Shown: piece by piece, positions 22,888 to 33,421 of the stretch | Layout: each line of letters begins with the position of its first letter | Numbering within the stretch: the stretch's first letter is position 1 | Assembly: GCA_010093685.1 (NCBI GenBank) | Contig: MU006230.1 | Span: 914,013 to 978,012, forward strand | Direction of reading: 5' to 3' | DNA: 64,000 nt | Origin: Ophiobolus disseminans | Taxonomy: Eukaryota; Ascomycota; Dothideomycetes; Pleosporales; Phaeosphaeriaceae | The notes under the pieces: model-generated | What the model saw: only the letters and a program-made list of their open reading frames with translations | The model's database searches: none | Told to the model about the DNA's origin: nothing | Made by a program: the position numbers and the translations under genes

Positions 22888-23673
22888 TTAAGTAAACATC
22901 TTAACTTCCCTATGTATCGAAAACGGCACCAGCAACAATCTGCTAACCACATTCGTCTTTGAAACGGCAAGAGTCTGATCCCAATCAAGCGTCGATCTCT
23001 CCGTAAATCTCAATCCCAGCGCCTCCATACTCTCAGCGACACGAGAAGGCATTCCGTCCACACGCGCAGCATAATCCAGCGCAAGCCTACGCGCATCCAC
23101 AAATGGAAGTGCCGTGTTGTTCTGGCCGGAAAATTGCCCGACAGATCTATCCAGGGTATCGAATGTCATGAGGTTCAGCCTGCTGGTGCTCACCGACGAG
23201 CTGTCTGCTTTGTTGACGAGGTCGTGCTCTGCGGAGAAGCACAAGACTTGCACTTTAAGCTTTATTTTGACAGCTTCGGAAGATTGGGACTTGCTGATGG
23301 CCTGGCTAATAAGTACTGCTACATTTCCCACGCTGACACCAAGGCCCAAGCTCAAGTGCTCAGAGGACGAACTTGACGTGCTTGTTGTACATCACAGATA
23401 CGTGCCGCAACAGCTATCAGCTTTTCGATATACGAAAGTGCTTGCTTGTAGTTCTGCTCGCCCAAATGGTGTTCGATTTGCGATAAAGGGGTTAGCTAGT
23501 GGTTTGGAGGCCTGGGTAGTGCTGAATGACGTCCCGGGTTGGACGGGATGAGCGGTGACTGGGGAGTAGGAGGGAGCCTTGTGCGGCAGCGACGCGAGCA
23601 ATATTGACGTAGGTGGGGTCATCGTTCGCCATGTGGATTCGACGAGTGTATAGACATTAATGTTGAAGGACAT
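22888..23673 (-). pseudogene. Hypothetical ORF interrupted by one in-frame TGA
   Basis: An ATG at 23671-23673 (MSFNINVYTLVEST) opens a frame that continues to a stop at 22888, about 261 codons, with a single internal TGA at 23392-23394. The frame is the same before and after the stop and no intron of reasonable length can remove it. The downstream part contains a Ser run followed by an aliphatic stretch (LSLGLGVSVGNVAVLISQAI) and KIKLKVQVLCFSAEHDL. No family recognised. It lies between two other broken genes, which supports decay. It could also be an assembly error, a readthrough gene, or a chance long frame. Confidence 0.4.
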
Positions 23674-24777
23674 GAGATTTGGGGATCAGGTGATCCCCAG
23701 CCACCCACTAGTTATATAGTCATCTCATCTGGCTTCAGTCAGCCTACAATCAATCACTTCACTCTGCTCAAACTACCCGTTCAATAATTAAGACTTGGAT
23801 CTCAGTCTGGAAACACTGTGTGCTCGTTCCTGCCCTGAGAATCATCTCGGAAGATCGAGGCAGCTAGTTGCAGGTGAGCTACACTCTCCACCTCGTCAAC
23901 GCCGGATACAATCATGCATGCAAAAGAATGTACGTTGCAGCAAGCTGAAAGTTAAAACGGGTCAGCATAGCTAAGTGCCTCCGGCATGAGGTATGCTTTC
24001 GCGATAATGCCTCCATTGACGATAGCGAGCTATTCTAATCTAGCGGCCGAGGAAGTACCGGTACCAGCCAATCAACAGCGCACAGTGTCGAAGTTCTGCC
24101 GCGCTCGTCCGCTTTCAGCCTCACGATGCAGTACGCAGCACAAATTCAGCTTACCACAACGTGCAACAGGCCTGTCAAGCAACAAGCCACGGAAGCCACA
24201 AGGCTTATACACTATCAATCGTGGCAATCCCCCTCACTTCGACCGTTGTCTACGCTCACCCAGCGCATCTTGGGCGTCGGATCGGCTCGATGGCTACGTA
24301 CATATACAGTTAGCCGGCATATTTCCTGTTTTGGACACTACCTGTGGAGCTGATGGATGGATTTGGTGCGTTTCTGAACAAGAGGTAGACACGTGCATGC
24401 CGTTCGTCTTAAATTCTGTCCCAAGGTGTGCAGCGAACCATGCCGGCCCTGGGGCGCCACAGCCATTCCAAAGTCTGCTATATCCTTCAGTGACCTACAC
24501 CAAAATAGGAGCCCAGGCTATAGCGTTTCGTTTAGCGCTGGTGATCATCCGCGTGCACTTAGGCATCCAGTATGCTCAGCCCGCCAGAAACGATCACCAG
24601 CGAAGGCGGGCGACGATAGCCCCAAGTACAGGCCTAAACCTTCCAGTATCGACGCCTCATATCACACTAAAACTTATCATAGGGTTCTTTGCAGTAGGGT
24701 TTGATTTCGTATAAATACACAGCAAAAGTACGCGGTTGTCTGTATTAACAGTCTCTGAGTCTATTCGGCTACCGAGA
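23674..24777. other. Gene-poor stretch in the decayed island
   Basis: About 1.1 kb. A 242-codon ATG frame on the plus strand (23986-24714) has no recognisable domain, irregular composition and no family resemblance; I regard it as probable chance. No repeat or RNA gene seen. Confidence 0.4.
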
Positions 24778-27251
24778 ATGGCGGTCCAGTTAGTGCCTTA
24801 TAACAATTCTATGCGGCTTAGTAAGTCAACTGCTCTTTCAACTGTGTTCTACCATACTCACACATTCTTAGGGCAAGGGTAGGAGTGCTGCACTCGAACA
24901 GAGCAAGCCTTAGATTATTGATTGCTTTCAGCTTCAATTCTTTCACCCAAGCCGTTACCATTGATAATGCCGCCATCGGCATAACAGATTCAGAAGACTC
25001 ACAACCACTACAGCCCCGAAAAGGAACCTTTGCCCCTATTGCTGGGGATGACACGACAGATGCAATCGTGTTGGCTGCGGATAAAAAGAGTCTCGGGGAT
25101 ATAATTGGCGGCGGTGCGGATATCACCAAATATCCTAGCCAAATCGCCACGTACAGCTCCAAGTACGTCTCAAAGCTCAGCGACGTCAGCAATGATCTCA
25201 ATGTGTCGGGCTCTCTCTCTATCAGATATGGTGAGATCAGCGGTGGTTCTGGATCCTTCGTCAACACCGAGACCTTCAATCAGACCGACATCAATTTTCT
25301 GATTACCGTCAAGGTCATCAATCAGACAATCAACGTCAAAGACCAACTTCAGTTCTGGCCGCTCCAAGGCAAGGCTGCCTCAGCGTACAGCCCAGTGGAT
25401 TTTACCAATGTGTACGGGATTCGTTCATCTCCGGCTTTCAAGAGGGCGGAATCTTCTCCGTCGTCGTCAGCATCAAGGCACTCGACTCATCCAACTTGAC
25501 CAACATCAAAGCAAGTGCCCATATTGCGCTCCAGGTCGGTGTTGGGTCGGTCGAAGCCACCGGAGACTTCTCGAAGGAGAAGTCGGAATTGAACCAGGAT
25601 TCAGAGGTTAACATCACTGTCAACTGGTCTGGTGGCGGTCAGCTGAAGGAAAACGAGAAACCATGGACTATCGAGACCCTGCAGGAAGTCGCTGCAAAGT
25701 TTCCCGACTTGGTATCCCGATGTCCTCAACGTACTCATGCGGTCTTGACGAAATACACTGCCCTTCGCGGCTACCTTCAGTGGCGTGAGAACAACAGCCT
25801 TGAGCCGCTCGACTACGAGGTTGCCAATCTGTCCACGTCTGAACTTCTCGACGTGTATATGGGGTACAAGACCATCTGGAAGCAGATCCATGATCTGCTA
25901 GATGAGCTTGATGGAGAAGACGCGCAGCCTCTGATCAAGTCACCGAACCCCACGACGGTAGTAAGCATGCCACAAGTAAACGACCAGGGAAGTTGGGTTG
26001 ATGGAGCTGCACTACATTCCTTTGAGCCATCGTTTGTGGTTCTCGATCTAGCGCTGCGAACGGCGCGCAGTCTCATGGTGCTCATCGCAGACGAGAACAA
26101 CAGGATCACAAAAGACCCAAGTCTCGCTGTCCACCCAACTCGCCCCGTTGCATATCTGCGTCCCCAGGTCTTCAAGCAGCTTCTCCCAGTCTACGCTTCA
26201 ACGGGCCCACTGTCCGTCGTCCTCTGCAACTACGATGTCCACTTTGAATCATTCCGAGATTGGTCGTCATCCAACCCATGGCCAACCTTCACTGTCACCC
26301 CCACCATGCTCTGCACCTACAACATGATGAACCTCCGCCGGAGTGGGCTGCGCCAGGTCACCCGCTTGTCCGCTGAGTTCCCGACGTAACGACTCGGTCA
26401 AATTGACGTGCGCGACCATGTCAAGAGATGGCTCCATCGGCACAAAGAGGAACGCAGCTATCGGCTCGTGGCTGGGGGTCCCAGTCAACGACGAAGGCAT
26501 CCAAGCAGGTACCTGGACTTTGCCCCCACGAACGCCGGATAATCTTGCTCCTCAAGATCACTTCACATAGCCCAAGCGTGTCCAATTTTGAATACGCATA
26601 CGACGCGAAACCTCCATCCGTCGTCGTGTTCCTCACCGGCTTCGACATGGACAGCGCAGGGCCCCAAATGATCGTCGTCGACGCCACCAAAATCGACCAA
26701 AGGGGCTTCGAAATCCTCGTCACGTCCGTCCAGTCCCTGCGCACATGCGACGTGTCGTGGTTCGTGTCAGCCTGGCACCTTAGTTCACATGGTTCACTGT
26801 GGACTGCATCTCCACGTGACTCTTAGTCACTGGCTTACTCATCATGTTGTGTATATAATCGCTCTATGTAGCTCTCTCAATACAACAACCTTCTTCTCAC
26901 ATTTGCCCTGTCTCCTACATTCGAAAGTTCGCCTGTCCCGCCGACGCGCCCAACGTATTCGCCGCCAGCTCGCCGACGCCGTGGACGTCCATGTCGTACG
27001 ACGAGGCGACGGGCTTGCCTGGATTGATCTGGGGCTTTTCAGCTCATGTGCGCTTCGCGCCGCGGAAATTTACGAAGCCGCTTACGGTGTTTACTGGGAT
27101 TCGGGGCTTTGTCAATTTAACGCTTGACCAGGATACACGCGTGCAGGTGCAGGTTACGGAGAAGACTAGTAAGGGGTTCAACTGGAAGATTGATGGCGTT
27201 GATGATGTCCTTGCTGGTGGGGCTTTGAGCTATATTGCGTGGTTGGAGTGA
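24778..27251 (+). pseudogene. Decayed gene with N-terminal beta-rich domain and two H-type lectin domains
   Basis: The first 650 bases still look like a spliced gene: exon 24778-24820, a 7-nt exon 24872-24878, then a long exon from 24932. The N-terminal region belongs to a fungal family I recognise only by style (VSGSLSIRYGEISGGSGSF, then NITVNWSGGG), with no certain function. A frame change occurs at a G3 run (25416-25418). The second frame runs to a TAA at about 26387. Further pieces lie in two other frames: GSWLGVPVNDEGIQAGTW (around 26460-26520), a TAG near 26568, an extra T in a T4 run near 26590, and the first H-type lectin module (VVVFLTGFDMD...GFEILVTS). After a stretch without coding sense, the second H-type lectin module occupies about 26935-27251 (FAPRKFTKPLTVFTGI...LSYIAWLE). 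H-type lectin domains bind GalNAc in known members. At least four independent breaks indicate a true pseudogene. No restored product is given. Confidence 0.78.
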
Positions 27252-27399
27252 GATGCGAGAAATGTATACTGAATCGTAGCCACATTTTGGGAGTCTCGGT
27301 ATTATCACTGACATTCGAGGTAACGAACAAGTGTTTTGTTAATGCCGCCACTACATCTCCCGAACATTTTGCTAACATGTTTGTTCCTCGACGTTGCAC

Positions 27400-28407
27400 T
27401 CACACCAATATCGCAACCGTCCCATCAACACTACTCTCCTGACTCTCCGCTCCACTCTTCAGCCAACAATTCGCTCCATTGCCCGTCTGGCGCTTATCTG
27501 TGCCTAAATCAGTGACCGGCTTATGATTAATGCATGCACGGTTGGGACTTACACATGACCCGATACGAAATAACCACGCCTTTGCACCCCCGATTCCCAT
27601 GCGCGGCGTTCCACTGACTACACGCGTCGACGCATTGCTCTGCCCAAATCGTCAGCACCACTCCATCCATGACACACACAACTTCGTTTCACTTCACATC
27701 ACGCTACAGTACATACCCAACGTATACGCCGTGAACGACGTAAGATCCGCATCCCTGAGATTCTTATTTGCGAGACAATTGTACTGATACGCGGATCCCA
27801 GGTCAGGTGCGTCGGCGCCGAAAGAGAGTGTTGAGGAGGGACAGGTGGTGTTGATCATATGTACGGCGGCGAAGGGGAGGGCGGAGTACATTGCGAAGCT
27901 GGGTGTGGAGGCGGATGAGGCGGGCATGGACGTTGAGGCGTGGGCCATGGACGGGGAGGGGAGGGGACTGGGTTGTATGGCGGAGGGGGTGGGGTAGGAG
28001 CTGCTTGATGGGAGGAGGGCGGCGGCGTTGGAGTCGGAGGGGTTGGTGCAGGACGTGGATTTGTGGCTGTGGTGTGGTGTGTCAGTAAAGCTAGGGGCTT
28101 GATGGTGTGGTAGAGGATTTGCGTACGCTTTTTGCACTGCGAGTGTACCGCCCACGCTTCCACCAATAATCACACCAACGAGTACGAGTTCGAATAGAAT
28201 AAATAAGATCCAAAACATGCGGCGCGACCCCGACGATTCAGCCCTCTCCTCAACAACATGCTGATTCTTCTGGCCGAGAGTATCTCCCGACGCGTCAGGG
28301 GCATGGTAACTATAATGCGCTCGATGCTGATAGTAAGGTTCCACGCCATGATGCGGATACTTCTCAGCAGCATGGTTATTATAGGCGACTTGCGGGGCGT
28401 CTGCCAT
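27400..28407 (-). CDS. Type II membrane protein with C-terminal PAN/apple-like cysteine module
   Basis: Exons 27717-28407, 27553-27639 and 27400-27503 on the minus strand; product 293 residues. N-terminal cytosolic part (MADAPQVAYNNHAAEKYP) rich in His/Tyr, one membrane anchor at about 64-87 (FWILFILFELVLVGVIIGGS), a Ser/Pro/Thr-rich stalk, then a cysteine module split by two introns: CPSSTLSFGA, FTAYTLEQCVDACSQW, CKGVVIS, NCWLK. Introns have GTATGT and GTAAGT donors and preserve frame. Start placed at 28407; an in-frame ATG at 28497 would add 30 mostly hydrophobic residues, and an alternative upstream exon (28560-28627) is possible. No named family. The module resembles those in the genes at 8980-10531 and 21818-22657. 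Confidence 0.75.
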
Positions 28408-29042
28408 GATGAAAATGAATGACTGCGCAGTAAAGACAGTGAGGAGCGTGACGCGCGAGACCAGATGCGCGCTTGATGTGGCCGTGGTAGGGTTCATGTA
28501 TATGTAGGAGCCAGGCTAGATCCAAATTCGATCGCATCCCTGGCCCAACGGATATCCTGAAAGCTGCATAATAGGGATCGTGTCCGGCGTAGCTCTGTTG
28601 GAAGGTAGCCTGCCATTTGTCAGTCATGGTAGCATAATTGCGGTGGCTTGAGTCGCTTGAAGTTGTACTGGTGCACTAGTCTTCTATCTCTTTAGCTTCG
28701 CAAGGCTGCAAGGTTGAAGCGGTGTTACAATTACTCCATGGATGTAGTGGAATCCTACGTAATCTCGCGTATTGTGGATGGAAGCCGGGTGCGGCCAGCC
28801 GAACTGGGTTTTGCCGTTTATGCGTTAGATTATGAGTTACGCCCGGGTTAGTGGATTTGATTGTTTGGTGCAGCTTCACTGTTATGTTAATTGGTAAACT
28901 TCGTTCGTCTCTGCTCCAAATATTCTTCCTCTCTTTCTCGATCACTTACATATGGCGTGGAGTTTCATATGATCTGATTTGTTGTTCTACGTTGATGTTC
29001 GCATCTAAACACACATCATCATACCATCTATAGTCGCACCAT
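28408..29042. other. Intergenic region
   Basis: 635 bp between two minus-strand genes: promoter of the gene ending at 28407 and 3' flank of the next. A possible extra 5' exon with an ATG lies at 28560-28627. The rest is A/T-rich with no feature recognised. Confidence 0.45.
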
Positions 29043-30466
29043 CTAATTCGTCAGCTGCTCAACATACGGCCACATATCCCAGAACGCAGCCTGGAAGTTC
29101 CTCTCTATTGCACTCATATTAGCAATCCACACCATCAATTCCATAACCCAAACAAGAACTTACTATCTTCCTTCGTCAAAAACCTCACATAAACCATCGA
29201 GCTCTCTCCATCCCGATACGCGATATTCAACGGCCCGACCGTAAACACCTGCCCGCCGTAGACGGTCTCGGGCTCGATTTCTGTCAGGCGTGTGAGATGC
29301 GAACCTATCAGTTGTCAGTGTCGCGTTCTTCGTTATCGTAGTCGAGGTTGCTTACACGAGAAATGCTTCTCCACAATATCAGCATACGGCTTATCCACTT
29401 CGCCAAACACGACGTCAAACGACACGAACGTCCGCTTCCCAGCAACAATGGGTATCAAAGCCACCTTGGACAGTCGGAACTCGCGCACGTCGCGCGGGAC
29501 CTGCTCGCGACAGTTTCCGTGCGCATCGCGCTTTAGCGGGCAGTAGATGTCGACTACGAACTTCTTGATGCCATCATTCCCGTCTGCTGTTGGGCTGGGA
29601 ATGTTGTTCGCCTTGGTGTGTCCGAGACGCGGGGAGGGGAGTTCACTGCGGGGACTGGGTACTAGGGTTGTTGTCGATGATGCAGTTGGACTCGCCTGGC
29701 CTGGGCGCGTCGATGGTCGAGCGTGTCGTGGAGGTGAGTACGGTGGAAGTGGTGTTTGTCTCGGAGTGCTCACAGCAGGTAGCTCATAGCGTGCAGGTAC
29801 TGCACTGGCAGGAAGTTCGACTGGGTTTTGTTCGGCGAGGGAGGTGAAGTATGCGTGCTTAGTGTGCCGATCAAGCCGTGGTGGTGGGTGATCGACGGTG
29901 TACGTATACCTTGTTGCTGTAGGAGACTGTGGAGCACGTCTGCCATCTGTCAGCTCCCAAACTTCAGTCGCAACGCCTTCTTACCTCTGAGTATTTTCGA
30001 CCACCTGTGGCTGCGCGGGTTGTTTTGGAGTCGGCATCGGAGCGCTCGCTCGATAGTCAATGGGGATCGGGCTTTCCGTCGAAGACGCATGGCCATACGT
30101 AGATGCACCTGATACATCTGGTGAAAGTGGGCTCTGTCTATACTCGGCCGGCTTGACCGATGTTGGAGGCCGCCCGAATGGAATGGGTCCGGTAGGGTTG
30201 TACTGATATTTGACTGGATTGACTGACTGGCCCGACATGTCTCGACGATAATCGACTGGGTTGACTGACTGTTCCGATAGATCTCGACTAAAGTGTGGAC
30301 TCTCTAGGTCATACTCAACTGGGTTGAGGGAGTAGGCTGGCGAGCAAGTCGACGGCCCACGCGTTAATCCTCCATTATTGTTCGGTTTAGTATGCCGGAG
30401 TAGAGATGCACCACCATCCTTCGACGGTGGAGCATCATGTCGCGATTTCAGGAGTCTCTTGAACAT
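29043..30466 (-). CDS. Uncharacterised protein with SxNPVxY repeats and conserved C-terminal domain
   Basis: Exons 29985-30466, 29356-29939, 29164-29304 and 29043-29104 on the minus strand; product 422 residues. Introns are 45-59 nt with GTAAGA, GTAAGC and GTAAGT donors. The N-terminal 240 residues are disordered, and contain four degenerate copies of SVNPVDY (SLNPVEY, SVNPVDY, SVNPVKY, SVKPAEY), then a Pro/Ser/Thr-rich segment. From about residue 275 the sequence becomes globular (KKFVVDIYCPLKRDAHGNC, then LSKVALIPIVAGKRTFVSFD, VFTVGPLNIAYRDGESSMVY). I recognise no family. The repeats could be short linear docking motifs; that is inference. The C-terminal exon encodes RNFQAAFWDMWPYVEQLTN. 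Confidence 0.72.
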
Positions 30467-31340
30467 CGTCAATGGTGTGTGGAAAAGAAATGTGGGAGCT
30501 TTCTGAACTGAACGCGCGGGGCGCTGCGGGTTTGGAAGGACTGCTCAGGCTGTGAGTGGGAGGTGGAGGATAGCGCAGCCTCCAGACGCCTCTTTTGATG
30601 CGGGCGGTGCGAGGTTGCCTTTCCGCCTTTTTGTCCTGCACATGTGCATAGCCGCGCAGACACCAAAGGCGATCATTCTGTTATTCTGGAAGCGGTTGTA
30701 GTGTTAGCACGGTTGGTAGCCTTGTTTGCAGATTGCAGTCATGGAAGGTGGAAAGAGAGTGGTTCAACTGTCTTGAAGCATCGGGTACTTGACCCGCGCG
30801 AGAACGACGCCACCAGTAGCATGGACGACTTGCCTTGCAGATCAGATACAGACAGGAAGCGAAGTTGTGTGTGAACATCTTGATTGACATATCCACGAAG
30901 CCATCTAAATCCAAGGCCCACTTGCAAACTCTCCACACAATCAACCACTCCAACTCATCACCACCACTTCATCCCGAGCTTCCACTTCACCAACACGCCG
31001 GAGCGACATGACACCCAACACATACGATTGGAGCACCTTCCGTTAATGCACAAGGCAACGCGAGCCAGCTCCATTTCAACCCATCGCCGTTCCCGGGACC
31101 TATACTGCAGCAGTGTCGAGATACCGCCATGTGAACCGAAGCCGTCTCAGAACTCAAATCGCTGGAGTGACATCATACCCGACACATGATCGGGGTAACC
31201 TTCCATTGAGGCACAAGGTCATGCTGCTCGGGTCTGAGGGACTGTTGGTTGGACGGGTGGGTTGCAGATAGGGTTGATGGAATAGGTGTGGTGACTGAGC
31301 TAAAGTGAGTGAGTGTAGGAGTTAGTGCCTTCCAGTATAC
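30467..31340. other. Intergenic region with an imperfect direct repeat
   Basis: About 0.87 kb. The main structure is an imperfect direct repeat of about 56 bp at 31000-31055 and 31163-31218. Open frames here (30469-30666, 30681-30953, 30884-31189) show no domain. Confidence 0.45.
31000..31218. repeat. Imperfect direct repeat, two copies about 162 bp apart
   Basis: Copy A begins GGAGCGACATGACACCCAAC and ends CACCTTCCGTTAATGCACAA; copy B begins GGAGTGACATCATACCCGAC and ends AACCTTCCATTGAGGCACAA. Most differences are substitutions. It may be a local duplication or two regulatory modules. Confidence 0.55.
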
Positions 31341-31670
31341 CTAACGCGGACAAGTGCTGAAGTGTCGAACAGGTGGCGTCGTGGGAGAATTTCGTGATAG
31401 GGCTTCCTGATGATAAGCAAGCCGATCATCTTGGGGCTGTCGTGCTGAGTTGAGTGATTTGTTGTGGTAGGAGAGTATGAATCCTTGATGTCGTGTGCTG
31501 CCGAGCGTTGTTGTTCTTTGGGGAGAGGGTTGAGCTGGAGCGGGCTTCTGCTGGGAGGTAGCTCGTGTGGTTCTGGCTGCTGATACCTTGCTGGTGGCGA
31601 CTGGTGCTGGCTTCTGGGAAGCAGCGCGAACTTGCTTCTTGGGGATAGCCAGCGAGTCCATCTTAGTCAT
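31341..31670 (-). CDS. Small basic Ala/Pro/Ser-rich hypothetical protein
   Basis: A 109-codon frame starting at MTKMDSLAIPKKQ. The frame is open further upstream (KATSKQTTTRGKEQFS) to about 31735, with a possible acceptor there, so a spliced upstream exon may exist; I could not find one with a matching phase. Composition is Lys/Ala/Pro/Gln-rich in the first half; the C terminus is RHFSTCPR. No family recognised. It may be a chance frame. Confidence 0.3.
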   Translation of the reverse strand: MTKMDSLAIPKKQVRAASQKPAPVATSKVSAARTTRATSQQKPAPAQPSPQRTTTLGSTRHQGFILSYHNKSLNSARQPQDDRLAYHQEALSRNSPTTPPVRHFSTCPR

Positions 31671-32671
31671 ACTGAACTGCTCCTTGCCGCGCGTAGTCGT
31701 CTGCTTGGAGGTGGCTTTGGCAGGCGCGGGCTTGGTCGCGACTGGCTTACCAGAGTCAGTGAGAGAAGAAAGCAGACATGATATGAGTGAACTTACGCTG
31801 CTGAACCGGTCTTAATGAATGAGTATGAAGGCGTGAGGTGCACTTTTTCGACGGAAAGGTTGGCGCTCAGTCGGTATCAGTTGGCGTAGACAGACAAGTC
31901 GGGCGAGCCCATGGTGAGTGACGCGTGAGGCGAGAATGCTGAAGTCGCGAGCCCACTGTCCTCAATTAGCAAAACACACACGAGTCGACGAGGAAATTAC
32001 TCGTTGCGTGCCGGCAAGAGTCGCAAATCTGCACAACGTAAGCATCAAACACCCTCGCAGTACAAAAGCAGTGAGTAGATACCTCAGTGAGAGCGAGAGT
32101 CGGTTCGTTGAAGTGCCATGCTGGGCCGAAGCAGCAGGCACAATGTGGGTTTCATTGTCGCAATGTGGAGGAGTGAGGTGTTGAGGTAATGGAGTGGGAA
32201 GCTGAGGCGGAGGGGTCGTACCACTTATATACGCCTCCTCTACGCAGCTCTCGCGCACAGCCGCATCACATGCGCAGGTAAAAGCAGGTCCAGCACGAGC
32301 CGCCGAACAGGCGTTTGCAGCGCTCAGACAGAGTCGTATAGTAAATAGGTGAGTTCGGGTCTGGAGAGCGCTTGCCGGCGAGAGCCGATGGAAGGGCGTG
32401 GAAGTCTGGAGCCTGGCGCTAGTGTGTGCGCGTGTGAGCACGTTACGGTGGTGTAACGTTGAGGTGAGAGTGAAGGATGAGAAACGGGGGGGAAGACGGA
32501 ATGTTGGGGGGGTAGAAAGCGACAAAAGTGTACCGATGGTTTTGATGGGGATGTGAGATATTATAGCTGTAATGATGCGAAAATTTGTTATGACATCTCT
32601 TCTTCGTTTATGTTGAGTGTACCCCCAAGGCCTAGTTGGGAGAGTGTGATGTACAACCATGTGCCAAAACA
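31671..32671. other. Intergenic region
   Basis: About 1 kb upstream of the small ORF and downstream of the GNAT gene. A 253-codon minus-strand frame (31962-32723) overlaps the GNAT 3' end antiparallel in composition and has no domain; rejected. Confidence 0.4.
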
Positions 32672-33421
32672 TCATGCAACGTCCATGATTTTCTCCATAG
32701 CCAGTCCAATACGCGTGTCCCACATTGTTCTGAGCTGCTCTGTGCTTCCAGTATCCCCAGGCACCGAGTCATGCCACCCACTCGCCATGAACCCCTCCTT
32801 CAACGAGACTCTCACATGGTCCACGAACCCAGAAAGCCTGTACTCCTCTACGAGCCACGTTGTCTTCGGGTTGACGATGAGCCGGAGCCGCGCCTTCTGC
32901 ATACCCAGTGCTAGAGTGTTTTGCGCAAGGATGGCGAGCAGATTATCGCGAAGCATGTTTGCGATGCCACGACCACGATGGTTAGGTGTTACGTAGAGGT
33001 CGTAGACATGCCATCTGGCCTCGACGTCTGGACTTATGGGCTCTGGTGGAATCGCGGCCGAAAAGGCAGTGTGGTATGACTTGTGGTCCACTGGCCCCAT
33101 GGCGGCGGCGATGCCTACCCATTTTCCCATCAGAAGTGTTTCCTTGGAATGGGGCTCAGGGCCGCTATTTTCAACACAGATAAGAAGGGTGCTTACGCTC
33201 GCGAGCCGATCGTGCCAAATGGAGAGCGGGAGGAGACTTTCGATGTCATATCGCTGGACGAAGCTCCCCGGGTCATTCTTGAGCGCTGCAAGCTTAGTGT
33301 CGCGGAATTTGGCAACAAGCTCGGCGATGTGTGGGGACGCTGGGGGAAATCGAATGATGGTATAGCGAACGTCGGAGGGTGCCATTGGTGCCATAGCGCG
33401 TTGCTTATGGACAGGAGTCAT
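32672..33421 (-). CDS. GNAT-family N-acetyltransferase
   Basis: A single exon of 249 residues. The acetyl-CoA-binding core is VYDLYVTPNHRGRGIANMLR (motif A with R-G-R-G-I-A), preceded by strands MGKWVGIAAAMGP and followed by ARLRLIVNPKTTWLVEEYRL. The substrate cannot be told from sequence; fungal relatives are mostly uncharacterised. Two start codons are possible: MTPVHKQR at 33421 or MAPMAPSDVRYT nine codons later. The family domain starts after both. Divergent to CDC73. Confidence 0.85.
   Translation of the reverse strand: MTPVHKQRAMAPMAPSDVRYTIIRFPPASPHIAELVAKFRDTKLAALKNDPGSFVQRYDIESLLPLSIWHDRLASVSTLLICVENSGPEPHSKETLLMGKWVGIAAAMGPVDHKSYHTAFSAAIPPEPISPDVEARWHVYDLYVTPNHRGRGIANMLRDNLLAILAQNTLALGMQKARLRLIVNPKTTWLVEEYRLSGFVDHVRVSLKEGFMASGWHDSVPGDTGSTEQLRTMWDTRIGLAMEKIMDVA

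Noticed and set aside
23986..24714. 242-codon plus-strand ORF
   Set aside because: Long and ATG-initiated, but no domain and atypical composition; lies in the decayed island.
21818..27251. Repeat-induced point mutation as the cause of decay
   Set aside because: No obvious A/T enrichment or excess of CpA-to-TpA changes visible; TGA stops and frameshifts are not its typical signature. A RIP-index calculation would settle it.
8980..28407. A co-functional surface-protein gene cluster
   Set aside because: Genes with the cysteine module are separated by unrelated housekeeping genes, so a functional cluster is not supported.
31962..32723. 253-codon minus-strand ORF
   Set aside because: Overlaps the end of the GNAT gene on the same strand in another frame and shows low-complexity composition without a family match.
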